A DNA stretch of 64,000 nucleotides. It comes from Catonella sp963545085 (GTDB lineage Bacteria; Bacillota; Clostridia; Lachnospirales; Lachnospiraceae). Made by a program: the position numbers and the translations under genes. The stretch lies in NCBI GenBank assembly GCA_963545085.1, contig CAUUHV010000011.1, positions 1 to 64,000 on the forward strand, read 5' to 3'. Position 1 is the first letter of the stretch. Each line of letters starts with the position of its first letter. This document shows positions 42,102-51,805 of the stretch, in pieces. The notes under the pieces are model-generated. The model did no database searches, was not told the DNA's origin, and was given only the letters and a program-made list of their open reading frames with translations.

Positions 42102-43379
42102 ATGGCTAAGAGTAATGAGCAGGGCAAGGTGAAATGCTCTTTTTGCGGAAAAGCGGAAAATCAGGTAAGAAAGATAATTGAAGGACCCGGAGTATATATT
42201 TGTGATGAGTGTATAAATGCCTGTATGGATATACTTGACGAGGATTTTGAATTAGGACAGGCAGCGGGTATAAATCTTTATAAGCCTAAGCAGATAAAGG
42301 AATTTCTTGATGAGTATGTAATCGGTCAGGATGATGCTAAAAAAGCGCTTGCGGTCTCGGTTTATAATCATTATAAGAGAGTTTTTTCGGGAAAAAGGCT
42401 TGATGTTGAGCTTCAAAAAAGCAATATTGTAATGGTCGGACCTACAGGCTCAGGGAAAACCTACCTTGCGCAGACTCTTGCCAAGCTTTTAAATGTGCCT
42501 TTTGCGATTGCCGACGCGACAACTCTTACAGAAGCCGGATATGTGGGAGAGGATGTTGAAAATGTACTCTTAAAGCTTATACAGGCTGCCGATTATGATA
42601 TAGAGAGAGCGGAGCACGGAATCATTTATATTGATGAAATAGATAAGATAACCCGTAAATCCGAAAATACATCCATTACAAGGGATGTATCGGGCGAGGG
42701 AGTACAGCAGGCCCTTCTTAAAATGCTTGAAGGGACTGTTGCGTCGGTACCTCCACAGGGAGGAAGAAAGCATCCTCATCAGGAATTTATACAGGTTGAC
42801 ACTAAAAATATTCTCTTTATATGCGGAGGAGCATTCGACGGTATAGAGAAAATAATAGAGTCGAGGTTAGGAAATAAATCTATAGGCTTCGGAGCGGAAA
42901 TAGAGGAAAGAGCGAAGAAGGATTTATCGGCTTTACTTAAGCAACTTGCGCCGCAGGATTTTGTGAAATTCGGTATGATACCCGAGTTTATAGGAAGAGT
43001 TCCTGTAGTGGTAAGCCTTGATCTTTTGGATGAGAAAGCGCTTATAAGAATTCTTACCGAGCCTAAAAATGCCATAATAAAGCAGTATAAGAGGCTTTTA
43101 GAACTTGACGGAATAGAGCTTGAATTTGAGGATGAGGCTGTTAAAGAAATAGCGAAACAAACCGAAACCAGAAAAACGGGAGCAAGAGGGCTTAGAGCCA
43201 TTATGGAAAATGTCATGCTTGACTCGATGTTTAATCTTCCTTCCGAGGAAAAGGCTGTAAGGTGTATTGTAACGGCGGCTGCGGCAAAAGGTGAAGAAAA
43301 ACCGAAGATTATTTTTTCAGAGGATAAGCAGCCGAAGAAATTCATTTCCATGAAGAAGAATAAGGATGAAATAGCATAA
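42102..43379 (+). CDS. clpX: ATP-dependent Clp protease, ATPase subunit ClpX
   Basis: The 425-residue unfoldase has an N-terminal zinc domain (CSFC...CDEC), Walker A GPTGSGKT, Walker B IIYIDEID, and the IGF-like loop IESRLGNKSIGFG that docks on ClpP. I use ATG 42102 after AGGGG; a GTG at 42096 is less likely. The stop TAA overlaps the rarA ATG by one base. Confidence 0.96.
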   Translation: MAKSNEQGKVKCSFCGKAENQVRKIIEGPGVYICDECINACMDILDEDFELGQAAGINLYKPKQIKEFLDEYVIGQDDAKKALAVSVYNHYKRVFSGKRLDVELQKSNIVMVGPTGSGKTYLAQTLAKLLNVPFAIADATTLTEAGYVGEDVENVLLKLIQAADYDIERAEHGIIYIDEIDKITRKSENTSITRDVSGEGVQQALLKMLEGTVASVPPQGGRKHPHQEFIQVDTKNILFICGGAFDGIEKIIESRLGNKSIGFGAEIEERAKKDLSALLKQLAPQDFVKFGMIPEFIGRVPVVVSLDLLDEKALIRILTEPKNAIIKQYKRLLELDGIELEFEDEAVKEIAKQTETRKTGARGLRAIMENVMLDSMFNLPSEEKAVRCIVTAAAAKGEEKPKIIFSEDKQPKKFISMKKNKDEIA

Positions 43380-44692
43380 TGGAACAGTTGTCGTTTTTTG
43401 ACACGGGAAGAAATACAGCTCCGCTGGCTGACAGATTAAGGCCGGAGGAGCTTTCCGATTTTGTAGGACAGGAGCATCTCGTAGGTGAAGGGAAGATACT
43501 TAGAAGCCTGATAGAGAATGACAGGATAACTTCGATGATATTCTGGGGGCCTCCGGGAGTAGGTAAAACAACGTTGGCAAGTATAATAGCGTCAAAAACT
43601 CATGCTGATTTTGTAAGTTTCAGCGCGGTAACTTCAGGCATAAAGGAAATTAAGGAAATTATGCTTAAGGCGGATGAAGTGAGAAAGCATGGTTTAAGGA
43701 CGGTGCTTTTTGTGGACGAGATACACCGTTTCAATAAGGCACAGCAGGATGCCTTTCTTCCTTATGTGGAAAGAGGGAGCATAATTTTAATCGGGGCAAC
43801 CACGGAAAACCCTTCTTTCGAGATAAACTCGGCTTTGCTTTCAAGGTGCAAGGTGTTTGTGCTTAAGGGGCTTACCGTAGAGGATATTTTTAAGCTTTTA
43901 AAACGGGCGTTAAAGAGTGATAAGGGGTTTGGAAAGTTTAATGTTGAGATGGCGGACGAACTCATTTACGCTGTGGCGAATTTTGCTAATGGAGACGCAA
44001 GGAAAGCCTTAGGCATACTTGAGATGGCGGTAAATAACGGGGAGCTTACCAAGGAGAAGACGACGGTAACAAATGAAATATTGGAGCAGTGTACAAATAA
44101 AAGAACCTTTTTATATGATAAAAAGGGTGAGGAGCACTATAATATTATTTCAGCTTTACATAAGTCAATGAGAAATTCGGATCCGGATGCCGCCATGTAC
44201 TGGCTTGCAAGAATGCTTGAAGCAGGAGAGGAGCCGCTTTATATAGCAAGAAGGATAGTAAGATTCGCAAGCGAGGATGTAGGGCTTGCGGACACGAAGG
44301 CTTTGCCGCTTGCAGTAGCTGCGTATCAGGCGTGCCATTTTATCGGAATGCCCGAATGCTCGGTAAATCTTGCGGAAGCGGTTGTGTATATGGCACTCGC
44401 GCCGAAGTCGAACGCTATGGAAACCGGATATAACAAGGCTAAGGAAGCTGCGGAGAGAACGATATCCGAGCCTGTGCCGCTACATATAAGAAACGCTCCG
44501 ACCTCTCTAATGGCTGAGCTTGACTACGGAAAGGGCTATCAGTACGCCCATAACTTTGATGAAAAAATAACAAAAATGAAGTGTCTGCCGGAAAGTCTTG
44601 GAGAGGAAAGATACTACGAACCTTATGGAACGGGAGAAGAGAAGGAGTTTAAAAAAAGACTTGAGGAGATAAGGAAGTTCAGAGAGGAATAG
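43379..44692 (+). CDS. rarA: Replication-associated recombination ATPase RarA/MgsA
   Basis: The 437-residue AAA+ ATPase has Walker A GPPGVGKTT, Walker B VLFVDEIHRF, sensor 1 IGATTENPS, and the C-terminal MgsA tetramerisation region with YWLARMLEAGE. It acts at stalled forks. It is translationally coupled to clpX. Confidence 0.94.
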   Translation: MEQLSFFDTGRNTAPLADRLRPEELSDFVGQEHLVGEGKILRSLIENDRITSMIFWGPPGVGKTTLASIIASKTHADFVSFSAVTSGIKEIKEIMLKADEVRKHGLRTVLFVDEIHRFNKAQQDAFLPYVERGSIILIGATTENPSFEINSALLSRCKVFVLKGLTVEDIFKLLKRALKSDKGFGKFNVEMADELIYAVANFANGDARKALGILEMAVNNGELTKEKTTVTNEILEQCTNKRTFLYDKKGEEHYNIISALHKSMRNSDPDAAMYWLARMLEAGEEPLYIARRIVRFASEDVGLADTKALPLAVAAYQACHFIGMPECSVNLAEAVVYMALAPKSNAMETGYNKAKEAAERTISEPVPLHIRNAPTSLMAELDYGKGYQYAHNFDEKITKMKCLPESLGEERYYEPYGTGEEKEFKKRLEEIRKFREE

Positions 44693-44731
44693 GCTTATAT
44701 CGGCAGCTTTGACGTAAATATTATCAAAAGG

Positions 44732-44760
44732 TTGCAAAGTTTTTAAAAATAATATATAAT
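44732..44760 (+). promoter_or_regulatory. Promoter of the SleB-like gene
   Basis: TTGCAA (44732-44737) and TATAAT (44755-44760) are spaced by 17 bases. Confidence 0.8.
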
Positions 44761-44812
44761 CATTACATAAATGTTACGAAAGTGTTACAAACATAGGGGA
44801 GACAGGGGTGTA

Positions 44813-45556
44813 ATGAAAAAGAAAATTATTACAATTACTTATGCGTTTATATTTGCGATGCTTTTAACGGGGGGAGCTATAGCGGTTAAGGCTGCCGAAC
44901 TTACGGACGAGAGCACGATGGCGGAAATAACGGAAACGGCGAAGCCTATTAAAGAAGATTTGAATGTCGTACCTGCCACGGGATCGGCTATAGAAGCGGA
45001 AGCTCTTGAAGAAACCGAGTCCATTCCGGAATTTGACGGAGAGGAAGCTCTTGAAGAGACCGAAGGAGATGAAACTTCCGAAGATAAAGCGGAGACTAAA
45101 GCAAAGAAAAAGAAAAAAGGCAAAAAGAAAGCGAACTATACCGAAGATGAGCTTAAGTTGCTTGCCTGCACCATTTTTGTTGAAGCGGGAAATCAATCGC
45201 TTAAGGGCAAGAAGGCTGTCGGAAATATAGTTATAAACAGGGTTAAGAGCAATCTTTTTCCTAATTCAATAAAAGAAGTTCTTTATCAGAAAACCACTTA
45301 CGGAGGTAGGATTTTATATCAGTTTGCAATAGTGAAACCGAACGGAACGCTTCCGAAGGCCATGGCTGTATACGGTAAAAGAATCGTAGAATGGGAGAAA
45401 AAGGCTGAAGCGGAGTGCATTAAAGCTGCAAAAGCGGTGCTTGAAGGAGAGAGCGTAATAGATGAGAGCCTTTATTATTTCAGGGTTTATAACGCTTATA
45501 TTAAGGCTACAAGACCTAACGGAGTTAAAATAGGGGCGCATTATTTTTATAAGTGA
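44813..45556 (+). CDS. SleB-type cell-wall hydrolase
   Basis: The 247-residue exported protein has a signal peptide (about 1-27), an acidic Glu-rich segment, a KKKKKGKKK stretch that may bind the anionic wall, and a C-terminal Hydrolase_2 (SleB/CwlJ) domain starting LKLLACTIFVEAGNQ with the catalytic Glu and NIVINRVKS. The domain lacks an N-terminal peptidoglycan-binding module. SleB relatives cut spore cortex, but members also occur in vegetative cells. I start at 44813 (MKKK) after AGGGGTG. Confidence 0.85.
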   Translation: MKKKIITITYAFIFAMLLTGGAIAVKAAELTDESTMAEITETAKPIKEDLNVVPATGSAIEAEALEETESIPEFDGEEALEETEGDETSEDKAETKAKKKKKGKKKANYTEDELKLLACTIFVEAGNQSLKGKKAVGNIVINRVKSNLFPNSIKEVLYQKTTYGGRILYQFAIVKPNGTLPKAMAVYGKRIVEWEKKAEAECIKAAKAVLEGESVIDESLYYFRVYNAYIKATRPNGVKIGAHYFYK

Positions 45557-45953
45557 TAAAGTTAACAAATGATTTTAAGAAACAGATAACTGAAGCCTGT
45601 CGATTTTGGTTGTGTGTTTTTTGTTTTTGAGAACGGAATATGACACGAATGAAATTAAGCTTATATATAGGCATAGGATATTTAGTATGGATTTATATGA
45701 AACAGCCGACAACGGAATTGTATTATGGCTTTGTTGCGGTTTTATTTTCAACCGTTTATATGTGATTGTCACGATTATGGAAGTAGAGAGTAAAACTTCG
45801 GCAAATTTCAAAAAAGTTAAACATATATTATTTTGGCAGCAAGAATAAATACGAATTTTGGAAGCTTTTTATAGTGTTTTCATATTTCCCTTTAAAACCC
45901 TTTGATTTTATGATATCATGTTTTCTAACAGACTGATTGGAGGCTTTTTCATT
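45557..45953. other. Intergenic region before glnS
   Basis: The 397-base gap holds no gene I can support. An ATG frame at 45687-45848 (53 codons) has a weak ribosome site and no recognisable domain. No T-box or clear terminator is visible. Confidence 0.4.
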
Positions 45954-47636
45954 ATGGAAGAGAAGACGGAGAGAGTGTCGAGGAATTTTATTGAGGATAT
46001 AATTGATAAGGATATAGCCGAAGGAAGGACGAAAAAGGTTATTACGAGGTTTCCACCGGAGCCTAACGGATACCTGCATATAGGTCATGCGAAGTCCATA
46101 CTTCTTAATTACGGGCTTGCGAAGCAGTATGGCGGACAGTTCAATTTAAGATTTGACGATACCAATCCTACGAAAGAAAAAACGGAGTTTGTGGATTCCA
46201 TCAGAGAGGATGTGGAGTGGCTCGGAGCGAATTTTGAGGACAGATGTTTTTTCGCTTCGGATTATTTTGACTATATGTATGAGGCGGCGCTTAAGCTCAT
46301 TAAAAAGGGGAAGGCTTTTGTCTGCGACTTATCGGCTGATGAAATAAGAGAGTACAGAGGTACGCTTACGGAGCCCGGTAAAAATTCACCTTACAGGGAA
46401 AGAAGCATAGAGGAGAATTTGGAGCTTTTTATCGAAATGAGAGAAGGAAAATTTCCGGACGGAAGCAAGGTACTCAGAGCTAAAATAGATATGGCTTCGC
46501 CTAATATGAATATGAGGGATCCCGTTATTTACCGAATAGCGAGAATGACTCATCATAATACAGGAGATAAGTGGTGTATTTATCCTATGTATGACTTTGC
46601 CCATCCGATAGAAGATGCCGTAGAGGGAATTACTCATTCAATATGTACCCTTGAATTTGAAGATCACAGACCGCTTTATGACTGGGTTACGCATGAGCTT
46701 GAATATGAAAATCCTCCTAAGCAGATAGAATTTGCAAAGCTGTATCTTACCAATGTGGTAACGGGAAAAAGATATATAAAGAAGTTAGTGGATAACGGGA
46801 TAGTTGACGGTTGGGACGATCCGCGTCTCGTTACTATAAGCGCTTTAAGAAGAAGGGGATATACGCCGGAGTCGATAAAGCTTTTCATGGAGCTTTCCGG
46901 GGTAACAAAGAGTAATGCGTCATCGGATTATGCAATGCTTGAATACTGTATAAGAGAGGATCTTAAGCTTAAGAAAAAAAGAGTTATGGCAGTGCTTGAG
47001 CCTGTTAAGCTTGTGATAACAAATTATCCGGAAAATGAAACGGAATGGCTTGACGCTCCTTATAATCTTGAAAATGAGATGCTCGGAAGCAGAAAGGTTG
47101 CTTTCAGTAGGGAGATTTATATAGAGCGCTCCGATTTTATGATAGATCCGCCTAAAAAATATTTCAGACTGTTTCCGGGAAATGAAGTAAGACTTATGAA
47201 CGCTTACTTTGTTAAATGTACGGATTATGATGTCGATGAAAACGGAAACGTGACTGAGATAAGATGTACCTACGATCCTGAAACGAAGGGCGGAAACTGT
47301 GAGACGAGAAAAGTAAAGGGAACTATACACTGGGTAAGCAAGGAACACGCTGTACCTTGTGAAATAAGGCTTTATGAGAATATTGTGGATGAGGAAAAGG
47401 GAGTCTATAATGAGGACGGTGAAGTAAACCTCAATCCTAATTCCCTTACAGTATTAAAAAATTGTTATTTGGAGGATAGCCTCAAGGGAACAAATGAGAT
47501 AGAGCGGTATCAGTTTGTAAGAAACGGATTTTTTTGCCTTGACTCAAAGGATTCAAGACCGGATTATCCGGTATTTAACAGAATAGTTTCACTTAAGAGC
47601 TCGTATAATCCGGAAAAAAAAGTTAAGGAAGGGTGA
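45954..47636 (+). CDS. glnS: Glutaminyl-tRNA synthetase
   Basis: The 560-residue class I synthetase has the signature PNGYLHIGHAKS (HIGH at 42-45) and the later WDDPRLVTISALRRRGYTP block. The second signature, usually MSKRKL, reads TGKRYIKK here, a variant I recall from other Clostridial GlnRS. Many Bacillota charge tRNA-Gln through GatCAB, so a direct GlnRS is notable. Start at 45954, 11 bases after GGAGG; a 45918 start is unlikely. Confidence 0.95.
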   Translation: MEEKTERVSRNFIEDIIDKDIAEGRTKKVITRFPPEPNGYLHIGHAKSILLNYGLAKQYGGQFNLRFDDTNPTKEKTEFVDSIREDVEWLGANFEDRCFFASDYFDYMYEAALKLIKKGKAFVCDLSADEIREYRGTLTEPGKNSPYRERSIEENLELFIEMREGKFPDGSKVLRAKIDMASPNMNMRDPVIYRIARMTHHNTGDKWCIYPMYDFAHPIEDAVEGITHSICTLEFEDHRPLYDWVTHELEYENPPKQIEFAKLYLTNVVTGKRYIKKLVDNGIVDGWDDPRLVTISALRRRGYTPESIKLFMELSGVTKSNASSDYAMLEYCIREDLKLKKKRVMAVLEPVKLVITNYPENETEWLDAPYNLENEMLGSRKVAFSREIYIERSDFMIDPPKKYFRLFPGNEVRLMNAYFVKCTDYDVDENGNVTEIRCTYDPETKGGNCETRKVKGTIHWVSKEHAVPCEIRLYENIVDEEKGVYNEDGEVNLNPNSLTVLKNCYLEDSLKGTNEIERYQFVRNGFFCLDSKDSRPDYPVFNRIVSLKSSYNPEKKVKEG

Positions 47637-47640
47637 AGTA

Positions 47641-48498
47641 ATGTCTACTGTATCGGACAGATTTGACGGGCTTGACAAATTCGGTCTGGAAAGTCTGAAA
47701 AATATAAAAATATATGATTTTTCCGAAAAAAATAGTAAAGATTCGGGAAGCAGAGGTAAGGAGGGGATTATCATTTCAGAGGTAAGAGAAGAAGATGTGC
47801 TTTTTGACAAAACGTATACCTGTCCGTGCTGTGATGTCGAATTTAAAACAAAGGCGATAAGAGCCGGCAGGGTGAAGCTTGAAAAAATGGACAATGATTT
47901 AAGACCTATTTATAACAATGTTGACGCAACAAAATATGAAACGATTGTGTGTCCTAAATGCGGTTATGCGGGGTTAATCAAGACTTTTGCTTCGATAACC
48001 GATAAGCAGACCAAATTGATTAAGGAAAGTATATCTTCGAGGTTTAAGGGCTTTGATGAAACCAAAACGAAATACACTTATGACGATGCTATAGAGAGGA
48101 CACAGCTTGCGCTTGTCTCAACAGTAGTAAAGGGCGGGAAAAATAGTGAAAAGGCTTATGTCTGCCTTAAATTGGCGTGGCTTATAAGGGGTAAAAAGGA
48201 AGAACTTGAGGCAAAAGGCGGAATTGACGAGAAAGCAAAGAAGGAGCTTGAAAATTCGGAGCTTCATTACCTGAAAAATGCGTATGAGGGCTTTTCGGAT
48301 GCGTACCTTAACGAAAATTTCCCTATTGCGGGTATGGATGAGGATACTATAAGTCTCATACTTGCGGAAACCGGAAGAAAGCTCGGTCATAAGGATGAAG
48401 CGGTGAAATATATTTCAAAGATTATAATTTCAAAAAGAGCCACGGACAGAATGAAAGATATTGCAAGAGAAATAAAAGAAAACTGTAAAGAGGAGTAA
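47641..48498 (+). CDS. DUF2225 family zinc protein
   Basis: The 285-residue protein has two CxxC pairs (TCPCC at about 60 and CPKCGYAG near 102) that should bind zinc, followed by a helical repeat-like C-terminus (about 130-280) resembling tetratricopeptide helices. This matches DUF2225, of unknown function. Start is 4 bases after glnS stop, so it is probably translated from the same mRNA. Confidence 0.88.
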   Translation: MSTVSDRFDGLDKFGLESLKNIKIYDFSEKNSKDSGSRGKEGIIISEVREEDVLFDKTYTCPCCDVEFKTKAIRAGRVKLEKMDNDLRPIYNNVDATKYETIVCPKCGYAGLIKTFASITDKQTKLIKESISSRFKGFDETKTKYTYDDAIERTQLALVSTVVKGGKNSEKAYVCLKLAWLIRGKKEELEAKGGIDEKAKKELENSELHYLKNAYEGFSDAYLNENFPIAGMDEDTISLILAETGRKLGHKDEAVKYISKIIISKRATDRMKDIAREIKENCKEE

Positions 48499-48518
48499 AT
48501 CTCTTTTATATTCGGTAA

Positions 48519-48568
48519 AACGGAGCTTTTGTACAGAGCATTCAGTACGGAAGCTTCGTTCTTTTTTT
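48519..48568 (+). terminator. Terminator after the DUF2225 gene
   Basis: AACGGAGCTT-TTGTAC pairs with GTACGG-AAGCTTCGTT around a small loop, followed by CTTTTTTT. It overlaps the end of the minus-strand DUF1461 gene. Confidence 0.75.
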
Positions 48569-49204
48569 CTTATTAAGAAGCGTGTAAGAAATAGTGAAAA
48601 TCGAGGATAGAATTGCTGTCGAAATAATTATTCCAAGGGCACAATACATAAAAAAGCTTTCAGGCAAAAAGAGAATTATAGGATCCGTTTTCTCGTCAAA
48701 TATCCAAAAATTGTTATTAAAGGCAAGCTTATGAAAAAATATAAAAACTCCGTTAAAATCTATTGCTACACATACGGCGAGAATTGCAGGCAAAAATAAT
48801 GTGAAAAGACCGCTAAACAGCAGAAAGGTACAACCTTTTTTAAGGAGGTTTCTTACTATTATGAGTACTGCGGAAGCTATAAGGCTTATTACGGTAACAA
48901 GCTGAATGCCTAAAAAAATAAATTTAACTTCTTCAAAATGAGTGAGTGCCGACGCGGAGGACGGCAGGTAGGGAAAAGAAAGGACATTGGAACCGAAAAA
49001 TGAATTGTAGTTTATAAGCGTGTCATAGTTTTCCTTTATCTGCTCATAACTAAGACCTTTTATGCCGGGAAGTTTTAAAGGCTCTATAAGGCTGTAATAA
49101 AGCGGTTTGAAATATAGTATAAATGTTACTGAAATTCCTATTATTACAAGCATGAGAAGAAGACCTATAAAAATATCAAGTACATGCGATATAAAAGATT
49201 TCAT
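48542..49204 (-). CDS. DUF1461 / TIGR01906 membrane protein
   Basis: The 220-residue protein has four or five membrane segments, an extracytoplasmic loop with the ALTHFEEV segment (the family motif is FTxxE-like with HM/HFxDV), and the FHKLAFNNNFWIFD...LFLPESFF block near the C-terminus typical of TIGR01906. Function is unknown. An AAGGAG site precedes the start. It may be transcribed after the AraC regulator (57-base gap). Confidence 0.85.
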   Translation of the reverse strand: MKSFISHVLDIFIGLLLMLVIIGISVTFILYFKPLYYSLIEPLKLPGIKGLSYEQIKENYDTLINYNSFFGSNVLSFPYLPSSASALTHFEEVKFIFLGIQLVTVISLIASAVLIIVRNLLKKGCTFLLFSGLFTLFLPAILAVCVAIDFNGVFIFFHKLAFNNNFWIFDEKTDPIILFLPESFFMYCALGIIISTAILSSIFTISYTLLNKKKRTKLPY

Positions 49205-49260
49205 AAATAAGCTCCTTTAGATTTTAAAATTCTTTAATACAGTTCGGACAGATTTTTTTG

Positions 49261-50229
49261 TTACAGTATATCGTTTTTTAATCCGTTTTTACAATCCATA
49301 TATTTTCGCAAGAGTATAAGACCTTCTTTATCGGAATATTGATGCTCGGAAAGCTCGTGTTCGGCGAAAGATTGGATGAACTTGGCATCATAAGCGGAAT
49401 TTTTGCGGTATTCGGTAAGAGTGCAGCCTATACGCTTTTTAATGATACGGGTTAAATATTTGGGGTCTGAAAATCCGCAGGCTAAGGAAATATCAAGCTG
49501 TGACAGTCCCGTATTTCGTATCATTATAACCGCTTTTTCAAAACGAAGATTATTTAAATAATCCTGAAATGTAATACCGTAGTATTCCTTAAACAGGTGG
49601 GAAATATAGGTAGAGGTAAGCCGCTCGGAAGCGGACAAATCGGAAAGCCTGACCGGCTCGGTATAATGTTCGTTAAGATAGGCGGCGATACGCTCCATTC
49701 GTTTACTCTTCTTTTTAAGAATTGAGCGGTCACGGTCATCAAGTATCCTGTAAGGGAAGTTTACGGTTAAAAAAGAAAAAAGATCGCATACGTGAGAAAT
49801 AAGCTCCGACTCAAAAAAAGTTTTCGCTTCAAGATAGCAGAGCGAAGTTTTTAAAAGACGGTCTTGCAATGCCGAAAGCAAATGAGATTTCATTCCGGGC
49901 TTTAAAAACGAAACAGGCAGGGGAAAAATAATATTTGAAAAATAGTGGAGATAATCTTTGCAAAAATGTCTCGAAACCTGCAGAAAAAGTCCCAACATAG
50001 AGCCCTGTCCCGCATTAATTTCGTGAGGCTCATAAGGATTGATTAAAACAATCTTACCGGGAGTAAGCGCTACCTCGGTATTTTGTACTGTAAGAACGCC
50101 TTCTCCGTCAAGTACGTAAAGAAACTCAAAAGCTCCGTGGGTATGATAGTTTCTGTATTGAATTTTATTTAAAAAGATTCTGATATGCCGCATACGGTTA
50201 TATTCTAAAAATTCATATTCCTGTTTCAT
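49261..50229 (-). CDS. AraC-family regulator, probable xylose regulator
   Basis: The 322-residue regulator has an N-terminal cupin sensor (HTHGAFEFLYVLDGEG, LINPYEPHEI) and a C-terminal double helix-turn-helix (about 205-300, with YISHLFKEYYGITFQDYL and CGFSDPKYLTRIIKK), plus a 30-residue tail. It is divergent from xylA, so it probably reads xylose or a xylan sugar and switches xylAB. I start at 50229 after AGAGGTTT. Confidence 0.85.
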   Translation of the reverse strand: MKQEYEFLEYNRMRHIRIFLNKIQYRNYHTHGAFEFLYVLDGEGVLTVQNTEVALTPGKIVLINPYEPHEINAGQGSMLGLFLQVSRHFCKDYLHYFSNIIFPLPVSFLKPGMKSHLLSALQDRLLKTSLCYLEAKTFFESELISHVCDLFSFLTVNFPYRILDDRDRSILKKKSKRMERIAAYLNEHYTEPVRLSDLSASERLTSTYISHLFKEYYGITFQDYLNNLRFEKAVIMIRNTGLSQLDISLACGFSDPKYLTRIIKKRIGCTLTEYRKNSAYDAKFIQSFAEHELSEHQYSDKEGLILLRKYMDCKNGLKNDIL

Positions 50230-50289
50230 ATAAACCTCTTTGCTTTTCCTGAAAAGCAACTGCCCGCCGATTTTTTCGATTACAACATC

Positions 50290-50367
50290 ATTATAACAAA
50301 AATCGCAAGATTGTCATATATAAATCGCACAAAGATAGTTGCGTATACAGCGGAGATTTTCTATACT
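50290..50367. promoter_or_regulatory. Divergent xyl promoter region with direct repeats
   Basis: Towards xylA: TTGCGT (50339-50344) and TATACT (50362-50367), spaced 17. Towards the regulator: ATGACA (50312-50317) and TATAAT (50290-50295), spaced 16, as read on the minus strand. Two AAATCGCA repeats start at 50300 and 50322, 22 bases apart, two helical turns, the usual arrangement of AraC-family binding sites. Confidence 0.65.
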
Positions 50368-50404
50368 TCATTTATAAAAGACAAATTATATTGGAGGTGT
50401 CGTT

Positions 50405-51721
50405 ATGAGCGAGATATTTAAAAATATACCTAAGATTGCATTTGAGGGAAGCGATTCGAAAAATTCTTTAGCTTTCCGTTATTATGATTCCGAGAGGGTT
50501 ATTTTGGGTAAAAAGATGAAGGAGCATTTGCCTTTCGCAATGGCATGGTGGCATAATTTAGGAGCTGCCGGCACCGATATGTTCGGAAGGGATACAGCCG
50601 ATAAGAGCTTCGGTACGGAAAAAGGAACCATGGAGCACGCTAAGGCAAAGGTGGACGCAGGCTTTGAGTTTATGGAAAAGCTTGGAATTTCTTATTTTTG
50701 CTTCCACGATGTAGATCTTGTTCCTGAAGCTGATGATATTAAGGAGACAAACAGACGCCTTGATGAGATTACCGATTACATTTTGGAGAAGATGAAGGGT
50801 ACCGATATCAAATGCCTTTGGGGAACGGCGAATATGTTCAGCAATCCGCGTTTTGTAAGCGGAGCGGGTTCTACAAACAGTGCCGATGTTTACTGTTTTG
50901 CAGCGGCACAGGTTAAAAAGGCTCTTGAGCTTACAGTAAAATTGGGCGGACGCGGTTATGTATTCTGGGGCGGAAGAGAAGGTTACGAAACTCTTTTGAA
51001 TACGGATGTGAAGTTTGAAGAGGAAAATATTGCCAATCTTATGAGAATGGCGGTAGAGTATGGAAGAAAGATAGGATTTACCGGAGACTTTTACATTGAG
51101 CCTAAGCCGAAGGAGCCTATGAAGCATCAGTATGATTTTGATGCCGCGACTTCCATCGGATTTTTAAGAAAATACGGACTTGATAAGGATTTTAAGTTAA
51201 ATATAGAAGCGAACCATGCTACATTGGCAGGACACACTTTCCAACACGAGCTTCGTATATCCGCTATAAACGGAATGCTCGGAAGTGTTGACGCCAACCA
51301 GGGAGATACTTTGTTAGGCTGGGATACGGACGAATTCCCTTGCGATGTTTATGATACGACAATGTGCATGTATGAAATCCTTAAAAACGGCGGTCTTACC
51401 GGCGGTCTTAACTTCGACTCCAAAAACCGTCGTCCAAGCTACACCTATGAGGATATGTTCTACGGCTTCATTCTCGGTATGGACAGCTTCGCGTTAGGAC
51501 TTATCAAGGCTGCGAAGCTTATAGAGGAAGGTACTTTGGATAACTTTATAAAGGAAAAATACAAGAGCTATGATACTGAAATAGGTAAGAAGATTCGTGA
51601 AAAGACGGCGAATCTTGAAGAACTTGCGGCTTATGCGGAGAAGATGGGAGCGCCTGCAATGCCGGGAAGCGGAAGACAGGAATATTTACAGAGCGAAGTA
51701 AACAGAGCGTTATTCAGCTAA
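50405..51721 (+). CDS. xylA: Xylose isomerase
   Basis: The 438-residue TIM-barrel enzyme turns D-xylose into D-xylulose with two divalent metals. The catalytic His lies in YFCFHDVDL, the metal and substrate residues in FWGGREGYET and IEPKPKEPMKHQYDFD, and the long N-terminus marks it as class II. GGAGGTG precedes the ATG. xylB follows after 84 bases. Confidence 0.96.
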   Translation: MSEIFKNIPKIAFEGSDSKNSLAFRYYDSERVILGKKMKEHLPFAMAWWHNLGAAGTDMFGRDTADKSFGTEKGTMEHAKAKVDAGFEFMEKLGISYFCFHDVDLVPEADDIKETNRRLDEITDYILEKMKGTDIKCLWGTANMFSNPRFVSGAGSTNSADVYCFAAAQVKKALELTVKLGGRGYVFWGGREGYETLLNTDVKFEEENIANLMRMAVEYGRKIGFTGDFYIEPKPKEPMKHQYDFDAATSIGFLRKYGLDKDFKLNIEANHATLAGHTFQHELRISAINGMLGSVDANQGDTLLGWDTDEFPCDVYDTTMCMYEILKNGGLTGGLNFDSKNRRPSYTYEDMFYGFILGMDSFALGLIKAAKLIEEGTLDNFIKEKYKSYDTEIGKKIREKTANLEELAAYAEKMGAPAMPGSGRQEYLQSEVNRALFS

Positions 51722-51748
51722 AAAATATGCTGAATATATAAAAATGAA

Positions 51749-51783
51749 GTCGGGAGCTTTGCGAGTGAAAGCTTCCGGCTTTA
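51749..51783 (+). other. Stem-loop between xylA and xylB
   Basis: GTCGGGAGCTTT pairs with AAAGCTTCCGGC and is followed by TTTACTT. It may be a weak internal terminator or mRNA-stabilising hairpin that lowers xylB relative to xylA. Confidence 0.55.
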
Positions 51784-51805
51784 CTTGGCAAAGGGGAGAA
51801 AACGG

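Noticed and set aside
42779..43351. 190-codon frame antisense to clpX
   Set aside because: It is a shadow of a conserved gene; no ribosome site.
45575..45848. Short frames on both strands before glnS
   Set aside because: Neither has a convincing ribosome site or motif, and they overlap each other.
50558..51127. 189-codon frame antisense to xylA
   Set aside because: It is fully inside xylA on the other strand and has no family features.
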